Shown here piece by piece: positions 33,629 to 45,025 of a DNA stretch of 64,000 nucleotides. A program made the position numbers and the translations under genes. The notes beneath the pieces were generated by a model. It was not told where the DNA came from. It saw nothing but the letters and a program-made list of their open reading frames with translations, and made no database searches. Origin of the DNA: Drosophila miranda (lineage: Eukaryota; Arthropoda; Insecta; Diptera; Drosophilidae); assembly GCF_003369915.1 (NCBI RefSeq), contig NC_046673.1, forward strand, positions 22,435,718 to 22,499,717, read 5' to 3'. Positions within the stretch are counted from its first letter, which is position 1. The number at the start of each line of letters is the position of its first letter.

Positions 33629-36600
33629 CTAAACTGTAGCACTGGGGGGCGGCTGCTGGGCCGCCGGCGGTATGACATTGGGTATGGCCACGACACAGGC
33701 ACCGGCCCGGGCAAACGACATGGGGGCCAACTCGTTCCAACCATTGCGAACCGGGTCGTATTCCTCAACGCTCTTCAGCGCAGTATTGCCATCGTAGCCG
33801 CCAACGACAATCAGTCGATCACCAAGCAGAGCACAGCCAATTGCGTCCCTTCCTAAGGCCAGCGAGCAAATCTAAGAGCGGGTGATATACTCGTATACTC
33901 GTATGCGGAGAGCACTTTTATGTGGGAAAGACTTACCAGTGTCCAGGTATCGGTAGCTGGATCATAGCGTTCCACGGTTTCAGTGCGACAGACCATGGGG
34001 TTGCTGGCGGGGCAATCGTGCCCGCCCAATGCATAAAGGAAACCATTTGCCACCGTCACCTGAAAGAAATACGTACAAATCAGATCAAAATATGTGCATA
34101 TGGATTCCGTAGTCCGTGCCCTTCCGAGACGACTTACACCCACACCACCACGACGCCGATTCATGGGCGCCAGCAGGCTCCATTTGTTCGTGTGCGGATC
34201 GTAGCATTCTATGGAGCGATGGCAGACGGAACCATCACGCCCGCCCACCGCATAAAGGCGGCCACTTAGCACCGCCACACCGGCGGTGGAACGCATCGAG
34301 GACATGGGCGAGACATAGCTCCAGGTACGAGCTATGGGATCCCACCTAGACCAGGGAAAAAAAAGGGGAAAATCAAAGGGGATTTCCAATGATTGGGAGC
34401 CCTGACTTACCGCTCAACGGTGTTTAGGTAGCTCCAGCCATCATGACCGCCGACAGCATAGAGCGGACCCTCGAGCACAGCCACACCGAGACCGTGGCGT
34501 GGAGTGGCCATGGGATTCAACGGGACCCAGGACATAGTATTCAGGTCGAGGCTCTCCACAGTGTTGAGGGTCTTCAGGCCATCACGTCCGCCTACCAAGA
34601 TAAGCTTGTCCTCCATGACAGCGGCCCCGAACTGTAGACGACGTCCAGTCATGTGCTTAAATGGTGTCCACTTGTCCAGGCGAGGGCAGTAGCTCTCGAT
34701 ACTGATCGCTCCCTTGTGGGCATCCATGCCGCCGACAGCTAGGAGTCGGCCAACGGTTGACTTTCGGGGAGTAGTGCGCTCGGTGGCGATGCGGGAGCGA
34801 CGCTCGGGCATTAGGTGCCACTTGAAGGCTTCCATGACCAGTTGCTGGCACTCGTTGGCATTGCAAACGTTCTCCACGTGGTCCATGATGAAGGACGGCT
34901 GCAGCAGCGGCAGCCGGACGAGGGCCAGCAGCTCGGGAATGTGCTGCTCCCGGCTGGGGGAGTCGTGCCGCACCCAGGACATAAGGCTGTGAAAGACGTC
35001 CTGCTCGGAGGGCACATTGAGATCATCGCTGCAGAGCAGCTTGCCCAGCTGGTCGGCATTCAGTTGGAAGAACTCCTGGTTCTGGCACACTTGCATGAAG
35101 TACTGGCACGTATAGGACTGGGCCAGGCGCAGCAACGTCGTGCAGCTCTGCTGCTCGGCGAAGAAAGCGAATCCCAGACAGTTGGACGGGTGCAGCTGCC
35201 TGGCCAGAAAGTTGCAGCACGCAGTCACTACCGCGGTGAGCTGCAGCAGGCAGGCCGTCGCGAGGAGCGTCTCCACGGTGTCTTCGCGCAGTTCGATGAA
35301 TCCCGTGTAGCAGTATTGCACCAGAAGATGCAGGGCGTCGCCTGGCACCTCGCCGAGCGTCACCTCCTGCTCCTGGGTCTCGCGAAGTGAGCCCGTGAAC
35401 ATCGCCGAGAAGTAGGCACTGGAAGCCGATAGCACCAGTCGATGGGCGGGCACTCTGAACAACGAACCAAAAACCAAAAAGAATAAAGTGTTAAATCGTT
35501 AAAGTATCCTTCCCTCTTGCTATTTATTGATATATAATGGGAGAAGCAGAATGAAGTGCGGGAACCGGCTTCGAAGAAAGCTATCTATATCTAATATATT
35601 TGAGCTCTGTCTCCGAATCATCATTCGGATTCGGATTAGGACTCTGATCATTCCCAAACATAAAAGTTCAATATGAGTATAAGAATATCATACATTGTGT
35701 GTATGCACTGTCTGCATCCGAGTACCACGGTACCGGGGAGGAGGGTTTCCATGAAAAAAAAACCGGTTGAATGCACAAAGCATCAAAGGAAGCATCAAAG
35801 GAAGCATCAAACAGAGCTTCAAATGTACTCGTGTGTGCACATTTTTCTGCATAGATCGCACCATAAATCTTGATTGGAAATCGGGAAATCTACACATATG
35901 TATCTTTCCATATCGCTATCTTCGCCGCATTACCATTGTTCCCCTCTCTCACGAACATGAATACGAAACGAAACAGACTGCGGAACTGCATTCGCGTCTC
36001 TCTCTCTCTCTGTCTGTCTGTCTCTGTCCCTCGCTCGATCACTTGTCGGCCCGTTTGCTCAACTCTCAGCCGCTCAGTTGACTAGCCTCTGCTGCAGCTG
36101 GGACCCAGCTCCTCCAGCTCCTCGTCAGCTCTCGTGCAGCAGACGCAATTAGTGCGACGCGTTCGATGTGTGTGTATGAGTGTTTACTGTTGGAATCGCG
36201 TTGGGGACAGCGACTGACAGCGCAGAAAACAGACAAAGAACCCAAGTGAACTGAGCCGAAGTGAAGGTCAGTTGCGGGAGAGGAAGCGCCTGGGGAATGG
36301 CAGCAAGTGAGAGAGCGAGATAGAGAAAGAAGCATACGCTGGAGAATCGCTAATGAATCGCACAACGGGGATGTGGCTGTGGAGAGGCAAAGGCAAAGGC
36401 AAGGCAATTGGAAGGGGCCCAACTTTCCAATTTGGATTCCTTTGTCTTTCGTTTTCGACTCACCGCTTCCCATCGATCCCAGCGATTAGAGTTACATCGC
36501 ACAGCTGCTGGCTTTCCACGTACAGCTGCATCCGCTTAAGGACATTGTCGGCGTGATCCCGGCAACGGAAGAACTCGTCCTGGCTGCCGGCGGAGTTCAG

Positions 36601-36723
36601 GCTGCCCAGGCTGTAGTCCCGGGAGAGAGACTCCAGTGTGCTGTCTACCAGCATAGATATGTGTCCCGATGTGGAGGCAGTGGAGTCCCGGCTGGGACTC
36701 TCCTTTTGATTAACTGCTGACAT
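33629..36723 (-). CDS. BTB-BACK-kelch protein, KLHL1/4/5 type
   Basis: Minus-strand exons 36723-36464, 35454-34411, 34345-34138, 34059-33937, 33871-33629, all in phase, 625 residues. A Ser-rich leader (about 65 residues) precedes the BTB domain (about 66-172, [12 protein letters not shown]...[10 protein letters not shown]). A BACK domain follows, then six kelch blades recognisable by their GG doublets ([56 protein letters not shown]). The blades [20 protein letters not shown] and [17 protein letters not shown] match human KLHL1/4/5 almost word for word. Such proteins act as CUL3 adaptors or actin-associated scaffolds; which applies here is unknown. The intron between the first two coding exons is about 1 kb. 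The start is the only ATG in the first exon's frame; the frame runs on upstream to a TTG. Confidence 0.93.
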
Positions 36724-37315
36724 GATGCTGGATGCTTGAATTTGGTTTTCCTTTCCTTCTTCGATAGTGTTCCAGAGATCTGCCCCTGCGTCAAATGCAG
36801 TTGCAGTTGCAGTTGCAGTTACCGTTACCGTTGCTGCTGCTGCGGAACGTCTGCATTGGAGCTCTGTCTTGAACCTACTGTCGCGTCGCTTGTTGTTGTT
36901 ATGGAGCGTGGTCGGTCGGCTTGTTGCTCCAACTATAATTTGCGTCGCGTTGCGTTGCAACAAAGAACTCTTGTCTCAATTTTCCTGTGCTTGTGCTTGT
37001 GCTGCTGCCGCTCTCTTCCTCTCCCTTTCCCTCACCCACATCGCTTATGTGCTGTGCTGACTGCGTCTCTGCTTGGTGTCTGCCGCCTCTCTTTCATTGA
37101 CAATTGCAATTAGTCAGGAGGGTACGTACTGGCCAAAACTGCGTGCTCGATCTGCAACTGCGTCTGTGAAATGCTTATCAACAAACGTACTTGTATCTGT
37201 TTATATACAACCCGAGCAACACAGCTGTTTCTGCTACTTTATTTATTTTTCGCGACTAGAGATGGACGATGCGATACCTTCGATATCGGTAACCGACGTT
37301 GTTGAGTAAAATCGG

Positions 37316-37638
37316 TTGGAATTTGAAAGCGCGCCCGCCAACAAAATTTGGCAGTGCAAGTTCACTTATAAAGATTTAAGCAACGATTGGTCTAACACGA
37401 ACCATCAGTACGGCCAAATCGGAAAGTTTGATGAAGAATTGATTGGTTATCCCCTGCTCAGGCAAGAAGTCCACGAGAGCATAGGATGGGCTGTGCACTC
37501 GATACAGGAATACACATTCCAGTAGTGCTCGAACAGGAACAGCTCCTTCTTTCAGCGGGAGCGGTCAGCATTGCTAAAGGCCTTCGACAGCAGTTTGCAA
37601 TTAATGGACAGCTCTTGAACTTGGGCGTAATTCGTTAA
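37316..37638 (+). pseudogene. Frameshifted coding-like fragment, weakly TSEN34-like
   Basis: Two overlapping frames read like one broken protein. Frame 1 (37316-37525) ends ...GYPLLRQEVHESIGWAVHSI. Frame 2 carries HRMGCALDTGIHIP, then VVLEQEQLLLSAGAVSIAKG, and stops at 37638. The order RQE/H..-IG-A plus a GLP(L)LL-EE-LL--GAV pattern loosely resembles the N-terminal part of tRNA-splicing endonuclease subunit 34. The match is by eye and weak. A frameshift near 37480-37525 is implied. The C-terminal catalytic domain is absent, so it would be a truncated pseudogene or a misread exon. Confidence 0.3.
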
Positions 37639-38035
37639 GGATTGGCTGGATTGGCCACGAAACACGGCTTAAAACCCATTCATGCCGTAGGGACGTTTCA
37701 CTTGAGTCTTCACCAGGGGTTTCGCGATGATTTTTGAGGTAAGATACTCACGAATGAAAAGTGAACCAAAAGCTGCCCAAGCAAACAGCAATCGTTTTTG
37801 AAGAGTTTTCGAAACAGTTTTTGCGTGATTTAACTTTGATTTTTTATTTTCGATTTTATAATTAGTTTTGTTTGCTTTTGTTGATTGTTGGTTTTCTCCT
37901 TTCGTTGCGGAGTAATGAAACATGAAGTTTCTTTGTAAAAGAGCAAATAGAAACACACAGAGACATCGGAAGGATTCGAAAGAATTGGAAATACATATAT
38001 AACATACATATGCATGCGATGTATATCGATGGATC

Positions 38036-38058
38036 TATATATATATATATATATATAT
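38036..38058. repeat. (TA)n microsatellite
   Basis: Perfect TA run just downstream of Dsor1. Confidence 0.9.
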
Positions 38059-38239
38059 GGTATGTGTATATGATACAACAGTATAGTACTTAGCTACATA
38101 CAAATAGATAACGTGTATGTGTGTTTTTTGTGCGTGTTCGTTAGTGAGTGCGGCACGGCGGGTGAGAGGGCCAATGGTGAGTGGTGGTGTGGTGAATGGG
38201 GAGAGCGCAAAACGCAAAACGCAGATCGGAATGAAACAT

Positions 38240-40423
38240 TTAGTTGGGCGAAGTATTGCGTTTTGGTGTCGACGGCGGCAGGTCCATTGTCTTACACACC
38301 CATCCTGATATATCCACCTCCTCCACCTCCGCCTTGCGTATCCACGGATGACTCTTTACAGCAACAAAAAGAAAAGAATTCGGACTTCAGAGAACAGAAC
38401 AACGATCGAAATGATTTGCGCAGCGGAACTGGTCCCGAATATACATACCAGCAGAGTCTTGAGATCGGCCCGCTCGTCGGGCTGCTTCTTGAGGCAGATG
38501 TCGACAAAGTCCTTGAACTCGCTTGAGAATGTCTCATGCTCCAGCTTGGGTGGCGGTTCATTTACTATATAGTCGAGCAGCTCGAAGATGGCCATCGCCC
38601 TCGGCTCATCTACGGGCTGATTGCTATCCTCGACTTTGTCGGCAAACATAGACGCTAAAGTGGCGGTGTTCGGCGGCGGTATCGGATACATGCCGATGGC
38701 CATCTCCACCAGCGACAGTCCCAGCGACCAAATGTCCGACTGTACTGAGTAGTGAGTGCCCTGCAGACGTTCCGGCTGCAACAGAAGCGCAGAGTAGAGT
38801 AGAGTAGAGGGAAGCGGATTATTTAGTGCACATTTTGGCAAGGATCGATCGGCAAGGGAGTGACACTCACTGACATGTAGCTGCGCGTGCCCACAAACGA
38901 GTTGGCCATTGAGTCAATCAGCTGGCCAGACACTCCGAAATCACAGATCTTTATCTCTCCGCTGCTATTGACCAGGATGTTGCTCGGCTTCACATCCCTG
39001 TGGATGATGGCGTGCTTGTCCCGCAGATAACTAAGGCCTTTCAGAACGGCGAGCGTGATGCGTCCCAGGATCGACTCGGGTATTCTACCGGCCCGCTTCA
39101 GTATGAGATCGAGTGAGCCGCCGTCCATGTATTCCATGCATATGCTAATCTCACCGTCGCTGTAGAAGGCGCCATAGAAGCCGACAATGTGTGGGAAGTT
39201 GCACTCGTGTAGGACCTTTAGTTCGCGTAGGATTTGCTTCTTGATGGCCGGCTTCACCTCCAGATGAATCAGCTTCCTCGCCATAATCAGGTTTGTGTGC
39301 GTGTGTCGGACTTTCATGACTACGCCGCCGTTCCCGGAGCCCAGTTCGCCCAGCTTCTCCAGGTCCTCGTCCGAAAGTTCGCCAATCTTCTCCTTCTGGC
39401 TAAGGAACACTTTTATCCGCTTGCGCTCCGTGTCGTCCATGTCCAGTCCTTCTAGAGTCTCAGTTAACGCATCAATGCTCGTTTTTGGCTTTCCCAGCAG
39501 GCTATGTGTTCTTTAATTTAACTTTTTAATGAATTTTTGCGGAACAAAAACGAAAAATAGAACTAGGAGCGAGGAGTTGGACTGGATTGGATGGGATGCG
39601 AGGCGAGGCGAGGCGATGGAGGGAAAGAGGTGAATGCAAGGCCAGGGTATACTCATACAAGGTACATTATCTAAGTGGCAGAGGACCCTCTTCTTGAGTA
39701 GCATAATTGCATTCAGTTGCACTTTTATGTATATGAACATGTACATACGTCCGTCGCTGCATGACAGAGAGCGAGAGAGTGAGAGCATGACATATGCTAC
39801 CCGTAGAGGAGAGTATGTATGGCCCCACCTTGTATACGTTTACCCTGTGCCATCACCATGTATCCTTGTCTCTTTTTCACTGCTCCACATTGTTGTGGGT
39901 GGCTTGGGCTTGGGCGTATGTGTGTGAGTGCAAACTGCCAACGACTACGACATCGCCTACAAAAGCAGCACACCCACCAATACACCATTTCAAAACAGAC
40001 CCGGCCAACTGTTCATGCCCAGCACTCGCTCCGGGTAGATTAGGTTGCCTCGTATCGATCATTGACAGCACCCGCCTTCTAATGCAACTGCGCTGCCAAA
40101 TTTGTTGCTTAAAGCGACACCCTCTTCCATGGTATACCACTTGAGACCACACCGTATTATCGCCGAGATTACCTAATATCCCCGTACTGAGTGCTGGGTG
40201 TACACAGTGTGAGGCAGTCGAGCATTCGCTAGCCTCTGTTGACAAATGAAAACTGCGAGTTTTGCGAGAAATGTTGGGAATTAGAATTAATTAGAAAGAA
40301 ATGCCATATTTACTCTGTGCCCGATGGTGTTTTAAATGGCGGCGTTGGGGCCACTTGTGCGGCTGCAACAGTTGCCTCCGTATTCACCGGCGGCAGCACC
40401 AGGTTCAGCTTGTTTTTCGACAT
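38240..40423 (-). CDS. Dsor1: Dsor1, MAP kinase kinase (MEK)
   Basis: Minus-strand exons 40423-40314, 39510-38871, 38775-38449, 38353-38240; 396 residues, the length I recall for fly Dsor1. It is the dual-specificity kinase that links Raf to the ERK Rolled downstream of receptor tyrosine kinases. Visible features: an N-terminal segment with [14 protein letters not shown], a P-loop [16 protein letters not shown] near residue 206, DFGVSG, the activation segment [14 protein letters not shown] with the two Raf-target serines, [19 protein letters not shown], a short Pro-rich insert (PIPPPN) and a C-terminal tail ending [12 protein letters not shown]. The 803-bp first intron separates a 37-codon exon; its donor is GTAAAT. 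The gene is divergent from the C2H2 gene across a promoter with two DREs. Confidence 0.98.
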
Positions 40424-40735
40424 TTCGGCCAAAATGCAAAAACACACGCACAATAACAACAATACGAGTGCGCTAGCAGCAGCGACGGGTCGGCGTTTTG
40501 CGGATGGCGCGGCGGGGCGGTGACGAGGGCCAGCTGCGAACGTCGATCCGGCAAAATTGTATAATCAAAATAAGTGCGGTGCGTGCGCTCCAGCCGCTTT
40601 TCAAAGGGCAAACAAGTATAGTTTTCTTTGGGATCCTGCCTGGAAATTCGCCGACACGGCTATACGGTCTTTTTTTTTGCTTTGAAGCTGCGCAAGTGAG
40701 TGAGGTCGGTGCCCAAGGAGTGGTGGCGATACTGA

Positions 40736-40930
40736 TATCGATAGTGTGCGGGAAACTATCGGCAGTACGAAATTCACCATTCTAATCAACAAATAACTCA
40801 AGTATTTGAATAATGTGTGTTTTTCTTCGAATTAAAATGATGGACACAAATCTACTTAGCCGCAAGGATGTTTTGTTTGTCAGTTAAAGCCCTTTAACGA
40901 TATATGTACGTGTTGCTTCCGCGTATCGAT
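40736..40930. promoter_or_regulatory. Two DRE sites in the Dsor1 / C2H2-gene divergent promoter
   Basis: TATCGATA at 40736-40743 and 40923-40930 in the 686-bp interval between the two divergent ATGs. The first lies 313 bp upstream of the Dsor1 ATG, the second 180 bp upstream of the C2H2-gene ATG, so each gene could have its own DREF site. Confidence 0.65.
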
Positions 40931-41109
40931 ACACTCAATACACAGCTATTCCTATTCTCTCATGTCCGACAGCTGATGGGTGGTATAACCAAAACCGAAG
41001 AAAACCAACCCAAATTTAACTGTTTATCTTGGGTTCCGTTGCATGCCAAAAAACATGATAGAAGATTGCAAATGATCTGCTGGAGGAACAGCCGGATAGC
41101 GCACTAGCG

Positions 41110-42532
41110 ATGCAGCTAAATCAAAAGATGGAGAACGATCAGCATGAGCAAAGCTCGTCGCACGAACCTATTGAGTTTAGTCCTCAAGCCACCGAGCTAG
41201 TTAACGTGGCCAACCAGGACTGTGATTCACTCGCAAAGCTGGCCTACAATCTGTACAAGCTGTCCAAAGACGACCACATAGTTATTGATCGGTAAGTAGT
41301 AAATGTCTTTTATGTAGACAACTTTTGACAATTAATTTGCGTCTATTGCCAGCAAGCGGAACGAAGTGATACGCACAGATTCCGTGACCCATCAGATGAC
41401 CATCTACCGCTGCCTCGATCCCATCGGCATGGGAATGCGCCCAGCGGAGATTAAACACACTCCTCTCAAAGTTGGTCGCCCCCCGAAACGCATATCCACA
41501 CAAACTACCTCAGCTGCTGCTGTGCCTCTCGGAAAGCCGTCACCTCTGCCACAGGCGGCAGTGCCGGCTGAGGGCACACATCGTACTCGCTCCGGTCGCC
41601 TGGTGCGTCCTTCAATGCCGCAAGCAGCGCCAGTTCCAACTGGCATAGCCTCGGAGCCAACATCCGCCCAGCTTCTGGAGGCGCTGGTGGCTGACCTACG
41701 AGACAAAGACTATTACGCTCCGATGCCAGCGCCAAAGACCTCGCCCGTTGAGGTTGGCGTATCTCAACGATCTGTGCCCAAGAACGCCATTTGCCCGGGC
41801 TGCAACAAAATCTTCCTTGGCCGCCGCATGCAGCGTCATTTTGTCAAGTTTCCCGAGCACATGCCACGCGCATCAGAGCCCTCGCAGCCCCCCCAGCAGG
41901 TTCAGCCAACTCAAGCTACGTCCCAGCCCCTTCAACCGTCATTGTTCGGACTTCTAACCACCCAGCTGCAGCGTCACTCCCACCTTAGCGAGGAGCAGCG
42001 AGCCGATCTCTTCTTGCACGAGTTGAATGACTTTGTGGTTCAGCTGCAGCTGCGGAGCACACGACTCATACGCAATACCTCCGGCCTGCATTTTGTAAAT
42101 GCCCGTATTGCCCGCGTCCTGGGAATACCCGAGGGCCAGTATGCCTTGGACATGTCGGCGATGGAGTCGGCACAGGCACCTACACCGGAGCCAGAGCAAC
42201 TGTTGCCCTCAGGGCCAGCTGTTGGCGGGGGGCGTAACCTGGTCGACTACACCGGGCTTAGCATGTCACTGGACGATACGCTCACCGATGAGGCGGCCCA
42301 GCGCTTGAATCTGTCAGCGGGCGGAAAACTCTTGCCACCGTCCGAGGAGAGCCTGCTGAGAAACGTGAGCGACCTGATGCAGCCCCCAGTGGCGGGGGCA
42401 CCGCCCACCTTAGGCCATGGGTATGATCATGCCAGCGACAACGCCGTGGAGGCGCTAAGCATGAAGGAGACGCCCAATGCGGCAGACATTCTAGATCTCA
42501 AAGTCGACTTTTTCCAATTTAATCCGAATTAG
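41110..42532 (+). CDS. Unassigned protein with one atypical C2H2 finger
   Basis: Two exons, 41110-41291 and 41353-42532, in phase, 453 residues. I do not recognise an orthologue. The first exon is acidic and Ser/Gln-rich with a helical AKLAYNLYKLSKDDH segment. The second has a basic KVGRPPKRIST stretch that resembles an AT-hook. A single zinc-finger-like motif CPGCNKIFLGRRMQRHFVKF (about residues 206-225, then PEHM) has the C-x2-C...H...H spacing. Long Pro/Gln/Ala linkers surround it, and the C-terminus ends DILDLKVDFFQFNPN. The composition suggests a nuclear DNA- or chromatin-associated protein, which is inference. The start could also be the second ATG, six codons downstream (41128). Confidence 0.8.
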
Positions 42533-45025
42533 CTAGCTCTTTTGGCTATAGTTTCGATGCATTTGATATTTTTTAAGATAAATGCCAGAGTTTGTAGCAC
42601 TCCTTTTATCTGTCCAACGATTTCTACGGCTTTTATACATGTACATACACACAACGTATAGTTATTTTAATGGAAAAGAGAGTACATACAGATTTGAATC
42701 TAATACGAGAAGATGGCCGCAAATGGATGCAGTCACGGAAGGCCGAAAGTTTATTGAAATTATTTACAAAGTTCCCGACTGCCTCACGAAAGAAGTTCAT
42801 TAAACGCTGGCCCATGCCATTTGAAAATTTGAATTTTAAATGGATGAGTAATAATCATTTCAAGACCGTTTCTTTTTCTTCCCAACCTGTGCTGTGTGCA
42901 ATGTAAGGTGGGGTTTTTTGTTTTTTAGCCAAATATGCTGGCTTCGTCGATCTTTTATGAAGATGGTCGGTCATATTGGAACTTCAAGCTGATTGAAGTG
43001 TCTTCAAGACATAACAGGAATCTACGACCAGAGACCACACTCGAATCAGTCGAGTGGCGGCTTACGTGCCGCGACACTACTGATACTCATAGTATATTTA
43101 AGTGGGCATTTCCATGGAACCACCGTACATATTGAATCTATCTATCTATCTATTGAAGCTTGACAAATGTATGTATTTACATGAGACAACGATATTTATA
43201 GTGGATGTTCCATAATAGTCGCATAAATTGCAGAAATCAAAGCAAGCTCATTGCCCAAACGGACCGCGATGCGCTGGAATTCAGAGCACACGGACCTTTT
43301 TTCTTTGCTACTTATAAGACATAGACATAGTTAGTTTATCGAGTAAAGGAATGGGAATCTCTTACAATTTTCAATACATTTTTTGATCTACAGTAGGCTA
43401 TGTAATAGTTTTGTTTTTGCTTATATAGTATATTTCCCATTTTATTTCATTATCAAACAGAGAGTCGACACGTTCACATCACATCACATACTTGTCAGTA
43501 ATTTTTCTCGGTTACATTTTTGTAATCCAAGCAACACTGCCACATCTATCATCGGCATACTGGTACTGGTGGCTTGGGAGAGTGAGTTTGACAGATCGGT
43601 TTAATCCAAAATGTCGACGTAAGTAGACTGGAAATCTCTACTCTAGCTACCTTGGGTTATCCTGCCATTTTTTTTGTTTTCTTGGATACAGAAACAGCAG
43701 CCCTTCCACAACCGGAGCCCTGGCAGCCCATTCGGATACAAGACGATGGTAGAACTGATGCTGGCTCGTGATATTGGACAGTGGTCTGAAATGTTCGACT
43801 TATCCACTTGTACACTTTATTCGTGATATTTCTGATGCTGATGCCTGGCTCGAGGCACATCTTCAATACCATATGTTCTATAAGTAATTCTGAAACGTAA
43901 ATAAATCTCGATTCAAACAAAAAACCTAACGAATTTTGTATACCACTTCCGTTTTGGCATCCGTTTCTGATTGACATGCGGTTTTTCTGGTGAAGTGTCA
44001 TTTCTGATAAGACGAAGCTGGTGAGTCCTTGGCAGGCTGGTGAAACCTAAGGAGAGCATGGCTTATGCCACCAAAGTGGCGTCAGGAGTAAAGCGTTCAT
44101 TTGAGAATCACAGTATGAAATTAATGCTGAATCTGTTAACAAAATGCAGTTTGAGTCAGACATACAAGGGCGAACATGCCACCGGAAGTTTGTCTCCACA
44201 TTCCAACGCCAATGAAAACCACGAAATGAATCTTTACAATCTATCATTCAAAGGAAAAACTAGATCTGGACGGTCTATAGCACATCATACTGTGTTTCAA
44301 CAAACCTTGTGAGGCAAATGCGATAGTGCCCAACGATGATGTTGAGGAACTAGGGACTGTTGGAGGCATAACAGAGGCAGGCTTGTCTCTCTCTTGCTTT
44401 TATAGTCTCTCAGAACTGAGAATTCCAAAGAAGAAGGACAGAAATATCGGCTGATATTGATACAGATATAAGGGGTTGGAAACGATTCCTTACACTCGAA
44501 TTTACGATGCCCCTTACTACTCGTTGACACAATTAAATACCGCGATATATCTCAACTGGTGCCAGTCTACAAGTCGCGGGCCTTGGATCTTTTCACTTTC
44601 ATGTTCGAATATTGGAGTTTTTGGAACACAGAAAAGGCATGTAGGTGGGAGCTTTGTTTATGCTGGCGGTTCTGGGATTGTAATTGTGGCAAGAATGCCA
44701 TCCACTGTGTTTATAGAGAGCAAATCGGATTGCTTTGATTTTCGACCTTTGGGTGTGGGAATCAACGCGTCCGACTTTGATGGTTGACAAACATTGGCAT
44801 TTTCTGGTAGCAGTGGGGCATGCCCCATGCCCCGCCATACATTCAATTTGGCAGTTATCGCTGCCAAATGGTCGTCTGTGTTTGCCCAGAGCCAATATGA
44901 TTAGCGCTGATGACCGGACCTGCACTACGGAATGGGAATGGAATTGAAATTGCAAGTACCAGTGCAGCGCCGCCCCTGACCTGCTATAAATGCACGGGGA
45001 CCTGGCCGTCCCGGGCTAGTGCACC
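42533..45025. other. Intergenic region with several short open frames
   Basis: No gene I can support. Frames at 42670-42906, 43657-44001 (minus), 44040-44312 and 44476-44787 are each 78-114 codons, without motifs, and overlap other frames. Near 43611 an ATG followed by a strong donor (AC|GTAAGTA) and an acceptor at about 43691 would yield a very short product. A TCTA run lies near 43138-43152. Decayed gene fragments are possible. Confidence 0.45.
44985..44990 (+). promoter_or_regulatory. TATA box of the pickpocket gene
   Basis: TATAAA (CTGCTATAAATG) 36-41 bp upstream of the ATG at 45026. With the usual 30-bp spacing the start site would fall about 10 nt before the ATG, giving an extremely short leader. 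Confidence 0.5.

Noticed and set aside
36724-36963. N-terminal extension of the kelch protein
   Set aside because: Open but starts at TTG and is low-complexity Ala/Thr; the first ATG at 36723 is the simpler start.
43611-43760. Two-exon mini-gene starting MST
   Set aside because: The splice signals are good, but the in-phase product stops after about 20 residues and the better downstream frame is out of phase.
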